Below, piece by piece: positions 1-20,846 of a stretch of DNA of 64,000 nucleotides (within the stretch, counting starts at the first letter, position 1; each line of letters begins with the position of its first letter). The translations under genes were made by a program, and so were the position numbers. A model generated the notes under the pieces. The model was not told the DNA's origin. It ran no database searches and saw nothing but the letters and a program-made list of their open reading frames with translations. The stretch comes from Lota lota. Its lineage: Eukaryota > Chordata > Actinopteri > Gadiformes > Lotidae. The DNA lies in the NCBI GenBank assembly GCA_026745465.1, contig JACYXH010000705.1, forward strand, positions 1,129,501-1,193,500. Direction: 5' to 3'.

Positions 1-528
1 CTCTTATAGAGTATATAACTAGAACTCTACAGTATAAAAACCCTCCTCTTATAGAGTATATAACTAGAACTCTACAGTATAAAGACCCTCCTCTTATAGA
101 GTATCTAACTAGAACTCTACAGTATAAAGACCCTCCTCTTATAGAGTATCTAACTAGAACTCTACAGTATAAAGACCCTCCTCTTATAGAGTATATAACT
201 AGAACTCTACAGTATAAAGACCCTCCTCTTATAGAGTATATAACTAGAACTCCACAGTATAAAAACCCTCCTCTTATAGAGTATCTAACTAGAACTCTAC
301 AGTATAAAGACCCTCCTCTTATAGAGTATCTAACTAGAACTCTACAGTATAAAGACCCTCTTCTTATAGAGTATATAACTAGAACTCTACAGTATAAAGA
401 CCCCTCCTCTTATAGAGTATCTAACTAGAACTCTACAGTATAAAGACCCTCCTCTTATAGAGTATATAACTAGAACTCTACAGTATAAAAACCCTCCTCT
501 TATAGAGTATATAACTAGAACTCTACAG
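1..528. repeat. 45-bp minisatellite in cpne2 intron
   Basis: About 11.7 head-to-tail copies of a 45-bp AT-rich unit starting ctcttatagagtat, with only a few substitutions between copies (ataact/ctaact, aaaaac/aaagac). It begins at the window edge, so its full length is unknown. It lies upstream of the first visible cpne2 exon. Confidence 0.95.
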
Positions 529-602
529 TAAGGCATTAGAGAATGTGTCTATGTCTATATGTTGTGATATGTGTCTGTATGTCAATGATTACTGTGATAT
601 AA

Positions 603-8561
<7,959 letters not shown>

Positions 8562-8952
8562 CCCAGCTAGCCACAGCCTTCTCCAGGGTACACGCACGCA
8601 CGCACGCACACACACACACACACATGCACACACACACACACACACACATGCTCACACACACACATGCACACACCCGCACACACATGCTCACATGCACACA
8701 CACACACATCCGCACACACATGCTCACACACACACATGCACACACACACACACACACCCGCACACACACACACACACACACATGCTCACACACACACATG
8801 CACACACACACACACCCGCACACACACACATGCTCACACACACATGCACACACACACACACACCCGCACACACACACATACACATGCTCACACTCACACA
8901 CATGCACACACACACACATCCGCACACACACATGCTCACACACACACACGCT

Positions 8953-8985
<33 letters not shown>

Positions 8986-11067
8986 AGACACATACACACA
9001 CACACAAGCGCACAGTAGTGTAGCCCTATGACGTCAGGATGTGATTGTGGCTTCACGCATGTTCTTGGTATCCTGTAATATACGGCTCTGTTGTCAGTGT
9101 ATCTATCGCTGTAGTATTTACATTTATATCAGTGGTAGGATAAGGATCCCGATGCACACTTGAGCCCTAACCTAGGTTAACCTAGTCCTAACCTAGGTTA
9201 ACCTAGTCCTAACTCTCACCTAGGTTAACCTAGTCCTAACCCTAACCTATTTTAACCTAGTCCTAACTCTAACCTAGTTTAACCTAACCCCAACATAGAT
9301 TAAGCTAGTCCTAACCCTAATTGAGGTATATCTAGTCCCAACCCTAATCTAGGGAAACCTAGTACTAACCCTAACCTAGGTTAGCCTAGCCCTAACCTAG
9401 TTTAACCTTACCCTAACCTATATTGGGTCCTCTATAGTGAACATTAAGTGCCCTATAGTTGACCTAGGTCCTCAATGGTGAACATTAAGTGCCCTATAGT
9501 TGACCTAGGTCCTCTATAGTAAACATTAAGAGACCTATAGTTGACCTAGGTCCTCTATAGTGAACATTAAGTGCCCTATAGTTGACCTAGGTCCTCTATA
9601 GTGAACATTAAGAGACCTATAGTTGACCTAGGTCCTCTATAGTGAACATTAAGTGCCCTATAGTTGACCTAGGTCCTCTATAGTGAACATTAAGTGCCAT
9701 ATAGTTGACCTAGGTCCTCTATGGTGAACATTAAGTGCCCTATAGTTGACCTAGGTCCTCTATAGTGAACATTAAGTGCCCTATAGTTGACCTAGGTCCT
9801 CTATGGTGAACATTAAGTGCCCTATAGTTGACCTAGGTTCTCTATAGTGAACATTAAGAGACCTATAGTTGACCTAGGTCCTCTATAGTGAACATTAAGA
9901 GACCTATAGTTGACCTAGGTCCTCTATAGTGAACATTAAGTGCCCTATAGTGGACCCAGGTCTTCTATAAGGGACCTTAAGAGCCCTAGAATTAGCCAAA
10001 CCAAACGGCTGTGGTCGTTTGACTTAGTGGTCAGGGCAGAGTCTTAACCCTCACCTGTATTAACTTAAAGTCTTAACCCTAGCCTGTATTAACTTAAAGT
10101 CTTAATCTTAGCCTGTATTAACTTAAATTCTTAACCCTAGCCTGTATTAACTAAAGCCACATGTTGGTGTGGTTGACCTTCAAAAACCATCTCAGTTCAA
10201 ATGACCTACCACCCAAAAAAGTGTCTTGTATGATACTCCACATCTTGTCCTCTTCTGGAATACCGGAAAAACCATGAATATGGTCATGTGACATGACCCT
10301 AGAAGCTACTAAATCTTTCCGCAAAACCTCAAAATAGTCTCCGCAAAGATAAACGAGATCTTTGAAAACAAAGTAATTGGTTTGTGGTAACAGCTGGGAT
10401 GGCAGCGGAGACGCCAGCCTTCACCAAAACATTGACAGACGTGGATATTTGTGGATTGATGTTGGGTACACAAACTAACCCTCGGAGTAAAACAACGACA
10501 TGCATGCAGATCACCGGCAAAACCTTCAGAAGGCCGTTGCGACCCCAGGAAGAAGGTCAAATCAAGGTCACTTGCCGTCTCTGTGACCCAGACTCTAAGT
10601 ATAATAATATGAAGTGGTGGGTCATAAATAAGGCTAGGTTATTTGGGAAACCACGGGTTTGCGTCCTACAACTGAATGGCAGCCTGACGACGGTTGCTCT
10701 CCCAGCTTAGTGGCACCAGAACTTTCTGATAGTTGGCTACTGTTAGCGTACGGCTATCCTGTGTTTGCATTTATCCATATGGCGACAGAAGATCAGGCTT
10801 TGCACCACCCGCGCAGTAGGGAATGTGAAGCTACGTCACGCCCCGTTGCATTCTGGGAAGCGGGCTCCATCTTGTGAGACAGAAGTGACTGAAAAATAAA
10901 TGATTTTCTTCAGCACAAATACAAGAGAATACATGTATATGAACACATATATACATATATATATATATGTTGATATATAACTAACCTTATGTTTATATTA
11001 ATATGTATATATATATATATATATTATATATGTTTATATATTCATGTATATGTTTATATATATATAT

Positions 11068-11100
<33 letters not shown>

Positions 11101-11700
11101 CACACACTCTGTTTTATAATTTGGCCATTAATGATATTTTAGTTGGTACCAGTTAATAGTTAATACTTTAGTCTTTCTTATGCATGTTGCCAAATTGGTT
11201 GCACTGTTTACAAAACACTGCTGATGACCACAGATGCATGATTTTATACAATGATAAATTATATACATATTATTTTATATAATATATATAATATATATTA
11301 TTTTATATAATATATACTATTATTATTATATTATAACTTTGTAACATTGTAACTCAGCTCAGTTTATGACTATCCAAGGCAAATTGTTGTGGGAAAACTA
11401 TTTTCTAAAGTGGATTCTGAAGTTTTTGAAATGCATTTATTGTATGTAGGCTATTAATGTTGACTTTCCGAAGACCCCATTTTGGACGTTTCTAATGTAA
11501 CTTTATGCTGTGGAAACGTGTGTACTCTGTTGTACCAATATGTGCATGGACATGGATGTTCGTACCTAATGTGTTATCGATGATTTTTATATAAAATGTG
11601 GTCTATGTCAACACTCAGGTCAATAAACAGTTTCAATGAAAATGTGTTGAAATGAAGTCCCTTTGATCCGGGCTCTACCCTGTGTTGTTAACCTACCCCC
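8562..11700. repeat. cpne2 downstream / probable 3'UTR: CA, cctaggtt and 42-bp arrays
   Basis: 8590-9005 is (CA)n with interspersed catgct. 9165-9425 is a degenerate cctaggttaacctagtc repeat. 9430-9960 is about twelve copies of a 42-bp unit ctatagttgacctaggtcc.. . 10030-10155 is four copies of a 29-bp ttaaccctagcctgtatt unit. 10160-10900 is non-repetitive with only short open frames that I do not accept as genes. 10930-11110 is TA-rich microsatellite. Confidence 0.75.
11622..11627 (+). terminator. Candidate polyadenylation signal for cpne2
   Basis: AATAAA followed within about 20 bases by a TG-rich stretch (tgtgttgaaatg). It is 3 kb beyond the stop codon, so the assignment to cpne2 is an inference; nearer AATAAA-like sites (for example in the AT-rich part at 10895) are alternatives. 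Confidence 0.3.
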
Positions 11701-11916
11701 TAACTAACCCACCTGATGTGACCTAGCCTAACTAACCCGCCTCACTCTTCCTTATCCCAGCTCACCCTACCCCGTACACAACCGTACACCTCGGTTAGTT
11801 CCGAGACTAAGCCAGCTCTAGTCATCGGGCTTAAGCAGGATTCACAGTTCTACGTACAGCGCGTTCACCAAGCTCCACGACGCAGATCTCTGCAGCGCTA
11901 CGTCACGGTAACGTGG

Positions 11917-12041
11917 ACACCAGGGGGCAGCAAAAGGTTTCAGACTCCAAAGGACAACGGTTTACAACCGGCAGACCCTCCGGCCAGTTGTAAACCGTTG
12001 TCCTTTGGAGTCGGATACGTTTTGCTGCCCCCTAGTGGTGT
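11917..12041. repeat. Long inverted repeat (hairpin, MITE-like)
   Basis: Left arm 11917-11968 (acaccagggggcagcaaaa ... ggtttacaac) is the near-perfect reverse complement of right arm 11987-12041 (gttgtaaaccgttgtcc ... gctgccccctagtggtgt), separated by an 18-bp loop. Arms of about 52 bp with a few mismatches and one small indel. No transposase is present. It may be a MITE or fold-back element. Confidence 0.8.
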
Positions 12042-12285
12042 GGGTCAGAGAACTGATGTGACGCATTAAACAGACAGCAGTGTGTGTAAAAACAGCTGTG
12101 TGAGTAAAAACAGCTGTGTTCGCAACACGAAAATGTACTGCCTTGATCTGTATAGAGAGTATAGCTATTGCTTAATAATAAAAGCTACTTCCATAATTGG
12201 TATAGTAGGTTAGGTATTATATAATTAAGTAAAAAAGAAGGCTTGTTTGTCTTAGTAAATAACACCAGGCAGATGGTAAGAGCTC

Positions 12286-12291
12286 TTTATT
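12286..12291 (-). terminator. Candidate polyadenylation signal for psme3ip1
   Basis: tttatt on the plus strand reads AATAAA on the minus strand, 1.57 kb beyond the psme3ip1 stop. It would imply a 3'UTR containing the (GT)n and ctaaccc arrays. Inference only. Confidence 0.3.
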
Positions 12292-12769
12292 CACCTCCAT
12301 CACCTTCACGTCTCAAACAAACAAAAGAAAACATAAAAACATCTCAAGATTTGCTTTGACCAATCGATAGGTCTCCAGCTCTGCCTTCGGTCTTTTATTG
12401 GTTCACAACAAGTGTCAATCATGTGACAACAATCTAAGCAGTCTCTTCATTGCTCCACAGCTGTCAATCACTGTTCCCTCAGCCAATGGTACGCTGCAGT
12501 GCCAGGGACTGGGGGAGGGGGAGGGGCATGATGTCATCCTTAAGGCTCGGGATTGGGTCAGCTTAAACTGTGAGATGTGGAGGGGAGGGGCCATGTCAGC
12601 AAAACAAATAATAGTAATAATATTGTACATCACCCCCCGTTTCAAAATAGAGAAATGTGAAATGGCTTCAATAGTATTTATTAGAAATATTTGCCATTGC
12701 AGAATTTCCACCATGGACAAAGAGACAGTGTCATTCACAGCTGTGAAAACAACACAACTAAAACTAACC

Positions 12770-13686
<917 letters not shown>

Positions 13687-13864
13687 TAGGCCTAGGCGGT
13701 GTGTGTGTGTGTCTCTCTCTCTAGCGCTAGGCCTAGGTGGTGTGTGTGTGTCTAGTAGGCCTAGGCGGTGTGCGTGTGTGTGCGTGCGTGCGTGCGTGCG
13801 TGTGTGTGTGTGTGTCTAGCGGTAGGCCCGGGCAGTGTGTGCGTGTGCGTGCGTGTGTGCGTGT

Positions 13865-16237
13865 CTAGCGGTAGGCCCGGGCGCTGCGTGGGTTCCACAG
13901 CAGGACGTCCACGCTACCTTCGCTGTCGGAGCTGCTCTCAGAGTCGCTGCTCCCGGAGTACACGCCCAGACCGGGCAGCACCCCCACACACACCGCCGCT
14001 GACGGGAGGACCAGCCTCTGGGGCCCAGGGGCCCGGACTCCTGCTCCTCCTCCTCCTGGAAGAGACAAACACACATTACTACCCCCTCCTCCCCTCCTCC
14101 TCCTCCTCCTCCTCCCCTCCTCCCCTCCCCTCCTCCCCTCCTCCTCCCCTCCTCCTCCTCCTCCCATGGTGTGGCGAGGCTAGCAGGAACATTTAGCACC
14201 GAGGTTCAGAACGGAACTGAGGCTAACGTTTTCACATCCCATAATGATCACTGACCTGTGTCCTGTCCTGAGGCTCCGGTCGCCAAGGCAACCTTGGGTT
14301 TCTTGCCACTGTCTGAGGACTGGGACGAACTGGAAGAAGCACACAAGAACTTAACTCCGGTCTGCGAACACTGATCCACTTTCAAGATGTCGTTCCATTC
14401 GGACAACCGGTTAATTCCTGATTGGCTGTTTACCTGCGTCTTTTGACCGCCCCGGCCAATAGATGTGCCTGAGATAGATGGCTTGTCTTTTGCTCCGCCC
14501 CTAACGGTTTAGGTCCCGCCTTCTTCTCTGGTTCGCCGGTCGCTCGCTTGACAAGCGCACTGTTTAACCATTAAGGAACACAGACTGTACCCCTTAACTC
14601 TAACACTGTTTAACCATTAAGGAACACCGACTGTACCCCTTAACTCTAACACTGTTTAACCATTAAGGAACACAGACTGTACCCCTTAACTCTAACACTG
14701 TTTAACCATTAAGGAACACAGACTGTACCCCTTAACTCTAACACCGTTTAACCATTAAGGAACACAGACTGTACCCCTTAACTCTAACACTGTTTAACCA
14801 TTAAGGAACACAGACTGTACCCCTTAACTCTAACACTGTTTAACCATTAAGGAACACAGACTGTACCCCTTAACTCTAACACTGTTTAACCATTAAGGAA
14901 CACAGACTGTACCCCTTAACTCTAATCCTAACTCTAACCCTGGGGATATAATATAGTTAGCTGTGTATATAATATAGAATTAGCCGTGTATATAATATAG
15001 AGTTAGCTGTGTATATAATATAGAGTTAGCTGTGTATATAATATAGGTTTAGCTGTGTATATAATATAGAGTTAGCTGTGTATTTAATATAGGGTTAGCT
15101 GTGTATATAATATAGGGTTAGCTGTGTATATAATATAGAGTTAGCTGGGTATATAATATAGGGTTAGCTGTGTATATAATATAGGGTTAGCTGTGTATAT
15201 AATATAGAGTTAGCTGTGTATATAATATAGGGTTAGCTGGGTATATAATATAGGGTTAGCTGTGTATATAATATAGGGTTAGCTGTGTATATAATATTAA
15301 AGGATATTCTGTACTCTAGCAGCTCCTTCTTCTCCTCGTCTCTTCGCTGTTTCTCAACCAGACTCTGTTGCCGGGAGACCTCGTCCAGGAAGTGACTCTC
15401 ATCCTCATCCAATCCCTTCACCATGTTCTCTGTCACCATGGAAACACGACAGTTGAGCATTTTATCTCACATGGTATGTTACATGTCGTGTTATATCTTA
15501 TGCTACACGTTGTGCTAAATGGTATGCTACATGTCGTGTTATATCTTATGCTACACGTTGTGCTAAATGGTATGCTATATGTCGTGGTATATCTTATGCT
15601 ACACGTTATACTAGATAGTATGCTACATGTTATGCTACATGGGTGGGTTATGGGGTTAGTGGTTATGGGGGTTAGTGGTTATGGGGGTTAGTGGTTATGG
15701 GGATAGTGGTTATGGGGATAGTGGTTATGGAGGGTTACTGGCTATTGAGGATTCGTGGCTAGGGTTAGAGGTCAGGGGTCGTACTGAATTTGAACTGCTC
15801 CTCAAACTCCTCCTGCTTCTTATCCTTCTGCTCCTGGAGACGCTCGAACAGACAGCGGTGGTCATAGTCCTCCTCTGGAGCCTCTACACACACACACGCG
15901 TATATATATATATATATACACGATATTAATGTTGATGATGTATTGTATGTAAATTACATACATATCATTAATGACATGCAACATGAACTGTTGTATTAAA
16001 ACATGGTCTGCATTAATGGCCACGCAAGCTGCACCATGTCTCCTTCTGGAACACTATGCCGACTGTGACACACAATGCTGCACAGCTGTGCGCGTGCATG
16101 CGTGCACCTTCGGGGTCGTCCGGTTTGCGGACCTGTTCCCACTCCTCCTGTCTCTTCTTCCTCTGCTCATCAAGCTCCGCCTCCGACACAAACTTCCTGG
16201 TGAGGTCTGCACCTCCTGCCACTGCCCCTTCCATTCC
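13865..16237 (-). CDS. psme3ip1: PSME3-interacting protein (FAM192A/NIP30 family), 6 coding exons
   Basis: A nuclear protein that binds the PA28-gamma (PSME3) proteasome activator. Coding exons on the minus strand: 16234-16108 (exon from 16237), 15883-15785, 15429-15308, 14561-14434, 14329-14256, 14055-13865. They join in frame to 246 codons plus TAG; human is about 254. The N-terminus gives [20 protein letters not shown], the NIP30 signature, then a charged coiled-coil stretch ([20 protein letters not shown]) and [17 protein letters not shown]. The C-terminus has [20 protein letters not shown] and [11 protein letters not shown], matching the family. After that Ser/Asp block the tail ([15 protein letters not shown]) differs from the conserved family tail, so an unseen last exon is possible. 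The intron between exons 3 and 4 is AT-AC (see separate entry). The 5' non-coding exon was not identified. Confidence 0.92.
14561..14929. repeat. 46-bp minisatellite carrying the U12 branch site and AC acceptor
   Basis: About eight copies of a 46-bp unit. Each copy on the minus strand contains TTCCTTAATGGTTAAAC followed by AG, so the branch site and 3' end of the AT-AC intron are tandemly duplicated. The copy at 14561-14580 abuts the real exon. Confidence 0.93.
14562..15307 (-). other. psme3ip1: U12-type AT-AC intron of psme3ip1
   Basis: On the minus strand exon 3 ends GAGTACAGA (EYR) and the intron begins ATATCCTTT, the exact U12 AT-AC donor consensus; there is no GT nearby. The next exon begins AGTGCGCTTGTC in phase 0 and is preceded by TTCCTTAATGGTTAAAC: a one-mismatch U12 branch site (TTCCTTAAC consensus) about 9 nt before a terminal AC. 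The frame is continuous and the downstream peptide (..[13 protein letters not shown]) matches the family (SQAKLLAGAVKHK). These four agreements make the call strong. Confidence 0.92.
14940..15300. repeat. 23-bp gtgtatataatatagggttagct array
   Basis: About fifteen copies of a 23-bp unit filling the 5' half of the AT-AC intron, starting within ten bases of its donor. Confidence 0.93.
15470..15740. repeat. psme3ip1 intron 2 repeats
   Basis: An approximately 46-bp unit (tgctacacgttgtgctaaatgg..) about three and a half times, followed by gggttagtggttatgg repeats at 15645-15735. Confidence 0.8.
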
Positions 16238-16239
16238 CT

Positions 16240-16273
<34 letters not shown>

Positions 16274-16371
16274 CCACACACACACACACACACACACGCA
16301 CACACGCACACACGCACACACGCACACACGCACACGGCCACACGGCCACACGGCCACACACACACACACGG

Positions 16372-16429
<58 letters not shown>

Positions 16430-16435
16430 CAATTC
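16238..16435. repeat. CA-rich microsatellite at psme3ip1 exon 1 acceptor
   Basis: (CA)n with cggcca interruptions. On the minus strand it reads (TG)n and ends tgtgtgcgtag directly before the ATG exon, so the microsatellite sits where the polypyrimidine tract should be. Confidence 0.85.
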
Positions 16436-18600
16436 AAGAGGTTCATATAATGAAAGTACTGTGTTCCTTTCTGGTGCTGCGTTTACCTGTGCAGTGGAAG
16501 AACTGAAGACGTCACTTTGGAAGGCTGCATTCATGGAACACAAAACACACGAGATAAACACGCATATATATAAAGAAAGATAGGGTTAGGGTATAACACA
16601 TGGTATACCTAACCCTATAGGTCAGCTAGTAACACACATGGTATACCTAACCCTATAGGTCAGCTAGTAACACACATGGTATACCTAACCCTATAGGTCA
16701 GCTAGTAACACACATGGTATACCTAACCCTATAGGTCAGCTAGTAACACACATGGTATACCTAACCCTATAGGTCAGCTAGTAACACACATGGTATACCT
16801 AACCCTAACCCTATAGGTCAGCTAGTAACACACATGGTATACCTAACCCTATAGGTCAGCTAGTAACACACATGGTATACCTAACCCTAACCCTATGGGT
16901 CAGCTAGTAACACACATGGTATACCTAACCCTATAGGTCAGCTAGTAACACACATGGTATACCTAACCCTATAGGTCAGCTAGTAACACACATGGTATAC
17001 CTAACCCTATTGGTCAGCTAGTAACACACATGGTATACCTAACCCTATAGGTCAGCTAGTAACACACATGGTATACCTAACCCTAACCCTATTGGTCAGC
17101 TAGTAACACACATGGTATACCTAACCCTATAGGTCAGCTAGTAACACACATGGTATACCTAACCCTATAGGTCAGCTAGTAACACACATGGTATACCTAA
17201 CCCTATAGGTCAGCTAGTAACACACATGGTATACCTAACCCTAACCCTATTGGTCAGCTAGTAACACACATGGTATACCTAACCCTATAGGTCAGCTAGT
17301 AACACACATGGTATACCTAACCCTATAGATCAGCTAGTAACACACATGGTATACCTAACCCCAACCCTATAGGTCAGCTAGTAACACACATGGTATACCT
17401 AACCCTATAGGTCAGCTAGTAACACACATGGTATACCTAACCCTATTGGTCAGCTAGTAACACACATGGTATACCTAACCCTATAGGTCAGCTAGTAACA
17501 CACATGGTATACCTAACCCTAACCCTATGGGTCAGCTAGTAACACACATGGTATACCTAACCCTATAGGTCAGCTAGTAACACACATGGTATACCTAACC
17601 CTATAGGTCAGCTAGTAACACACATGGTATGCCTAACCCTATAGGTCAGCTAGTAACACACATGGTATACCTAACCCTAACCCTATAGGTCAGCTAGTAA
17701 CACACATGGTATACCTAACCCTACTAACTGACATTTAAAGTATAACTTATAACCCTTCTGTCCCTGACTCGGGCTCTAAAAGAGTCAAGACTGACATCAT
17801 ATCTTTAGACTTCAGAGTAATGAAAAGACCATGTTATTTTAAATGGTTTGAATGAATCGCATCACTTAATGTTAGGCTTAATAATAACTCAAGAGCTAAG
17901 GATTTACTACGAATGTACAATATATTTACCCCACCGTGGTAATATAACACATTATCATATAATAAGAAACACGAAGAGATGGTTATATTGAAGCATGGTT
18001 TCGGCGCTGCCTGAACGTATAAGGATGGATTGAGATAAGGCTCGTTAGATATTAGTATTATTACTTGTATTATTACGTGTATTAAAACCCTGAACACACG
18101 GTGACCAGGCCAGTAACAGGTAACTTGAGCATCGTAAACACCTAAGCTCTGTACTGGTATTGACGGCCAGCTTCCATCCAGCTGTTGGTCAACGATCCGA
18201 TTCTGGGCAGTAAGTAAACATCTGCCTAATTTTAAACATCCATGTTAAACATATTACTAATATTTATTATACAAAATATAGAAATATAACGTACCACAGT
18301 TAGCTCGTCGGTGCCACTGTAAATACGGTCCCCTGGTGTCACTGTAATTACGGTCCCCCCGGTGTCACTGTAAATACCATCCCCTAGTGTCATTGTAGAT
18401 ACGGTCCCCCTCGGTAGTCGGCTCCCGCTTCGTTGGTTCCGCCTATTAAATATATCTAGGTGGGCTCAGACTAGAGCCACAGAAGGCAACACACAAGTCT
18501 CCTACCTTTATCTAAAAGCCCTTAGGCAACATACAAGTCTCCTACCTTTATCTAAAAGCCCTTAGGCAACATACAAGTCTCCTACCTTTATCTAAAAGCA
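16436..18600. repeat. 38-bp minisatellite (1.15 kb) and short repeats; intergenic
   Basis: 16585-17725 is about 28-29 copies of acctaaccctataggtcagc tagtaacacacatggtat, some with an extra ctaaccc. 17730-18290 is unique sequence in which I see no gene. 18300-18410 is four copies of a gtgtcactgtaaatacggtccc unit. 18485-18600 is three copies of a 42-bp aggcaacatacaagtctcc unit. The psme3ip1 promoter probably lies in this stretch but I cannot place it. Confidence 0.85.
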
Positions 18601-19640
<1,040 letters not shown>

Positions 19641-19964
19641 TGAAGGGTTGTCTTAACCCTTCGTCTCGTGTCTCCTGCGTTGCTTTCCTGGAACAGTTTG
19701 AACGCTCTGTCGCCCGTTGGATTTGTTTGTTCAGTTTGCTCTCAATGTTTTTCCTGGACCTTGTTCCTGAGAGGAATGCTATTTTATTTTATTTGAGTGT
19801 TGCTTTAAGAACCTTCATAATCAAGGGTTTATTTAGTTAATCATCTCCTCTCACCAACTGTTCCAGTGAGATGAAGTCAAACTGTGACAAGCGTTCCAAA
19901 ACAACGTCCACACAGAAAAGTGTGACAGCACACCTTCTCTCACACACTGAGGACAAGTCTTAAC

Positions 19965-20110
19965 GAAAACCAGGCATGGCAAGTTTATTCACAAAGCACC
20001 TTTCAAATACAAAGCCCCAGAGCTTTACATGGGCGAAATCAAAAGTACAATGAAGACAATTAAAGACAAAATGTGAAATAAAATAATAAACACATACCAA
20101 TTGTGGGAGT
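19965..20110. mobile_element. Dispersed teleost repeat fragment (SINE/LINE-tail like)
   Basis: The stretch ggcaagtttattcacaaagc .. ctttacatgggcgaaatcaaaag resembles the very common fish interspersed motif 'caagtttatttatatagcac..gctttacataaac..aaatcacaa'. No ends or coding potential were identified. 20111-20846 is otherwise unremarkable sequence upstream of the CYP2 start. Confidence 0.4.
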
Positions 20111-20846
20111 GTGTGTGGATGATGGCTGGTTTAAGCAGCCTCACCTGGCCCGAGTCAGACTGATTGGAGTCTGGAGCTGGGTGAGGCTGCACACCTGTTG
20201 CACATTGATCAATCAGTGTGCACAGGTTAAAGCAGCCATCACCGCACACACTCAGGAGAAGTCCGGAAGACTGAGTAGAGTTAAACGTGCACATACAAGA
20301 AGGACGGGGAAGCTTGGTTTTTGTTTGAAGGAGAATAAAAGACATTTCTTGCATTAACCCTCTTTGTGTGATTTTTACCCTGGTCCGTAGCTTAGACGTT
20401 GCTACATCAATGCTGACACAGCTGTCTCTAAACCAGAATCACAGATTACTAACAAGATCACAGTTAACTTAAAAACAGTCCCACACAGCGTTCAGGAGAT
20501 ATCATGTTTAATAAGCTAAGTGTTGAGGTAAACCTCATATGTTCTGGATGGTGGTTCCAGATATGTGGTGCATGAACAGTAAATAAAACATGCAAAATAA
20601 ACATAAAAAGTTGAAGTCTATAAATGTAATTCACTCCCTTCCACTACAGATTCTGGTATGCTGGTCCTATACTGGGATTGTGTTGACTTGGCAGCCGGTG
20701 TGGTCTCTACCACACCAAACACTCAGCCCAGTATTTGCTCGGAGACAAACGCTGAGGTTGTGTAAGAGGGCGGTCTCTCCCAACTCTTTGTTCTCCAGCG
20801 CAGAGCTGGGAGTCATTCGCTGAAGGCTCGGGACACAGCAGCCACC

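Noticed and set aside
10384-10877. Two overlapping plus-strand frames at 10384-10877
   Set aside because: Short, no family similarity, no splice or promoter support; lies in the probable cpne2 3'UTR or intergenic DNA.
20111-20390. Possible solo LTR-like segment ending after gaataaaagacatttcttgc
   Set aside because: It has a polyadenylation-like signal but no terminal TG/CA pair, no target duplication and no internal region; evidence is too thin to name an element.
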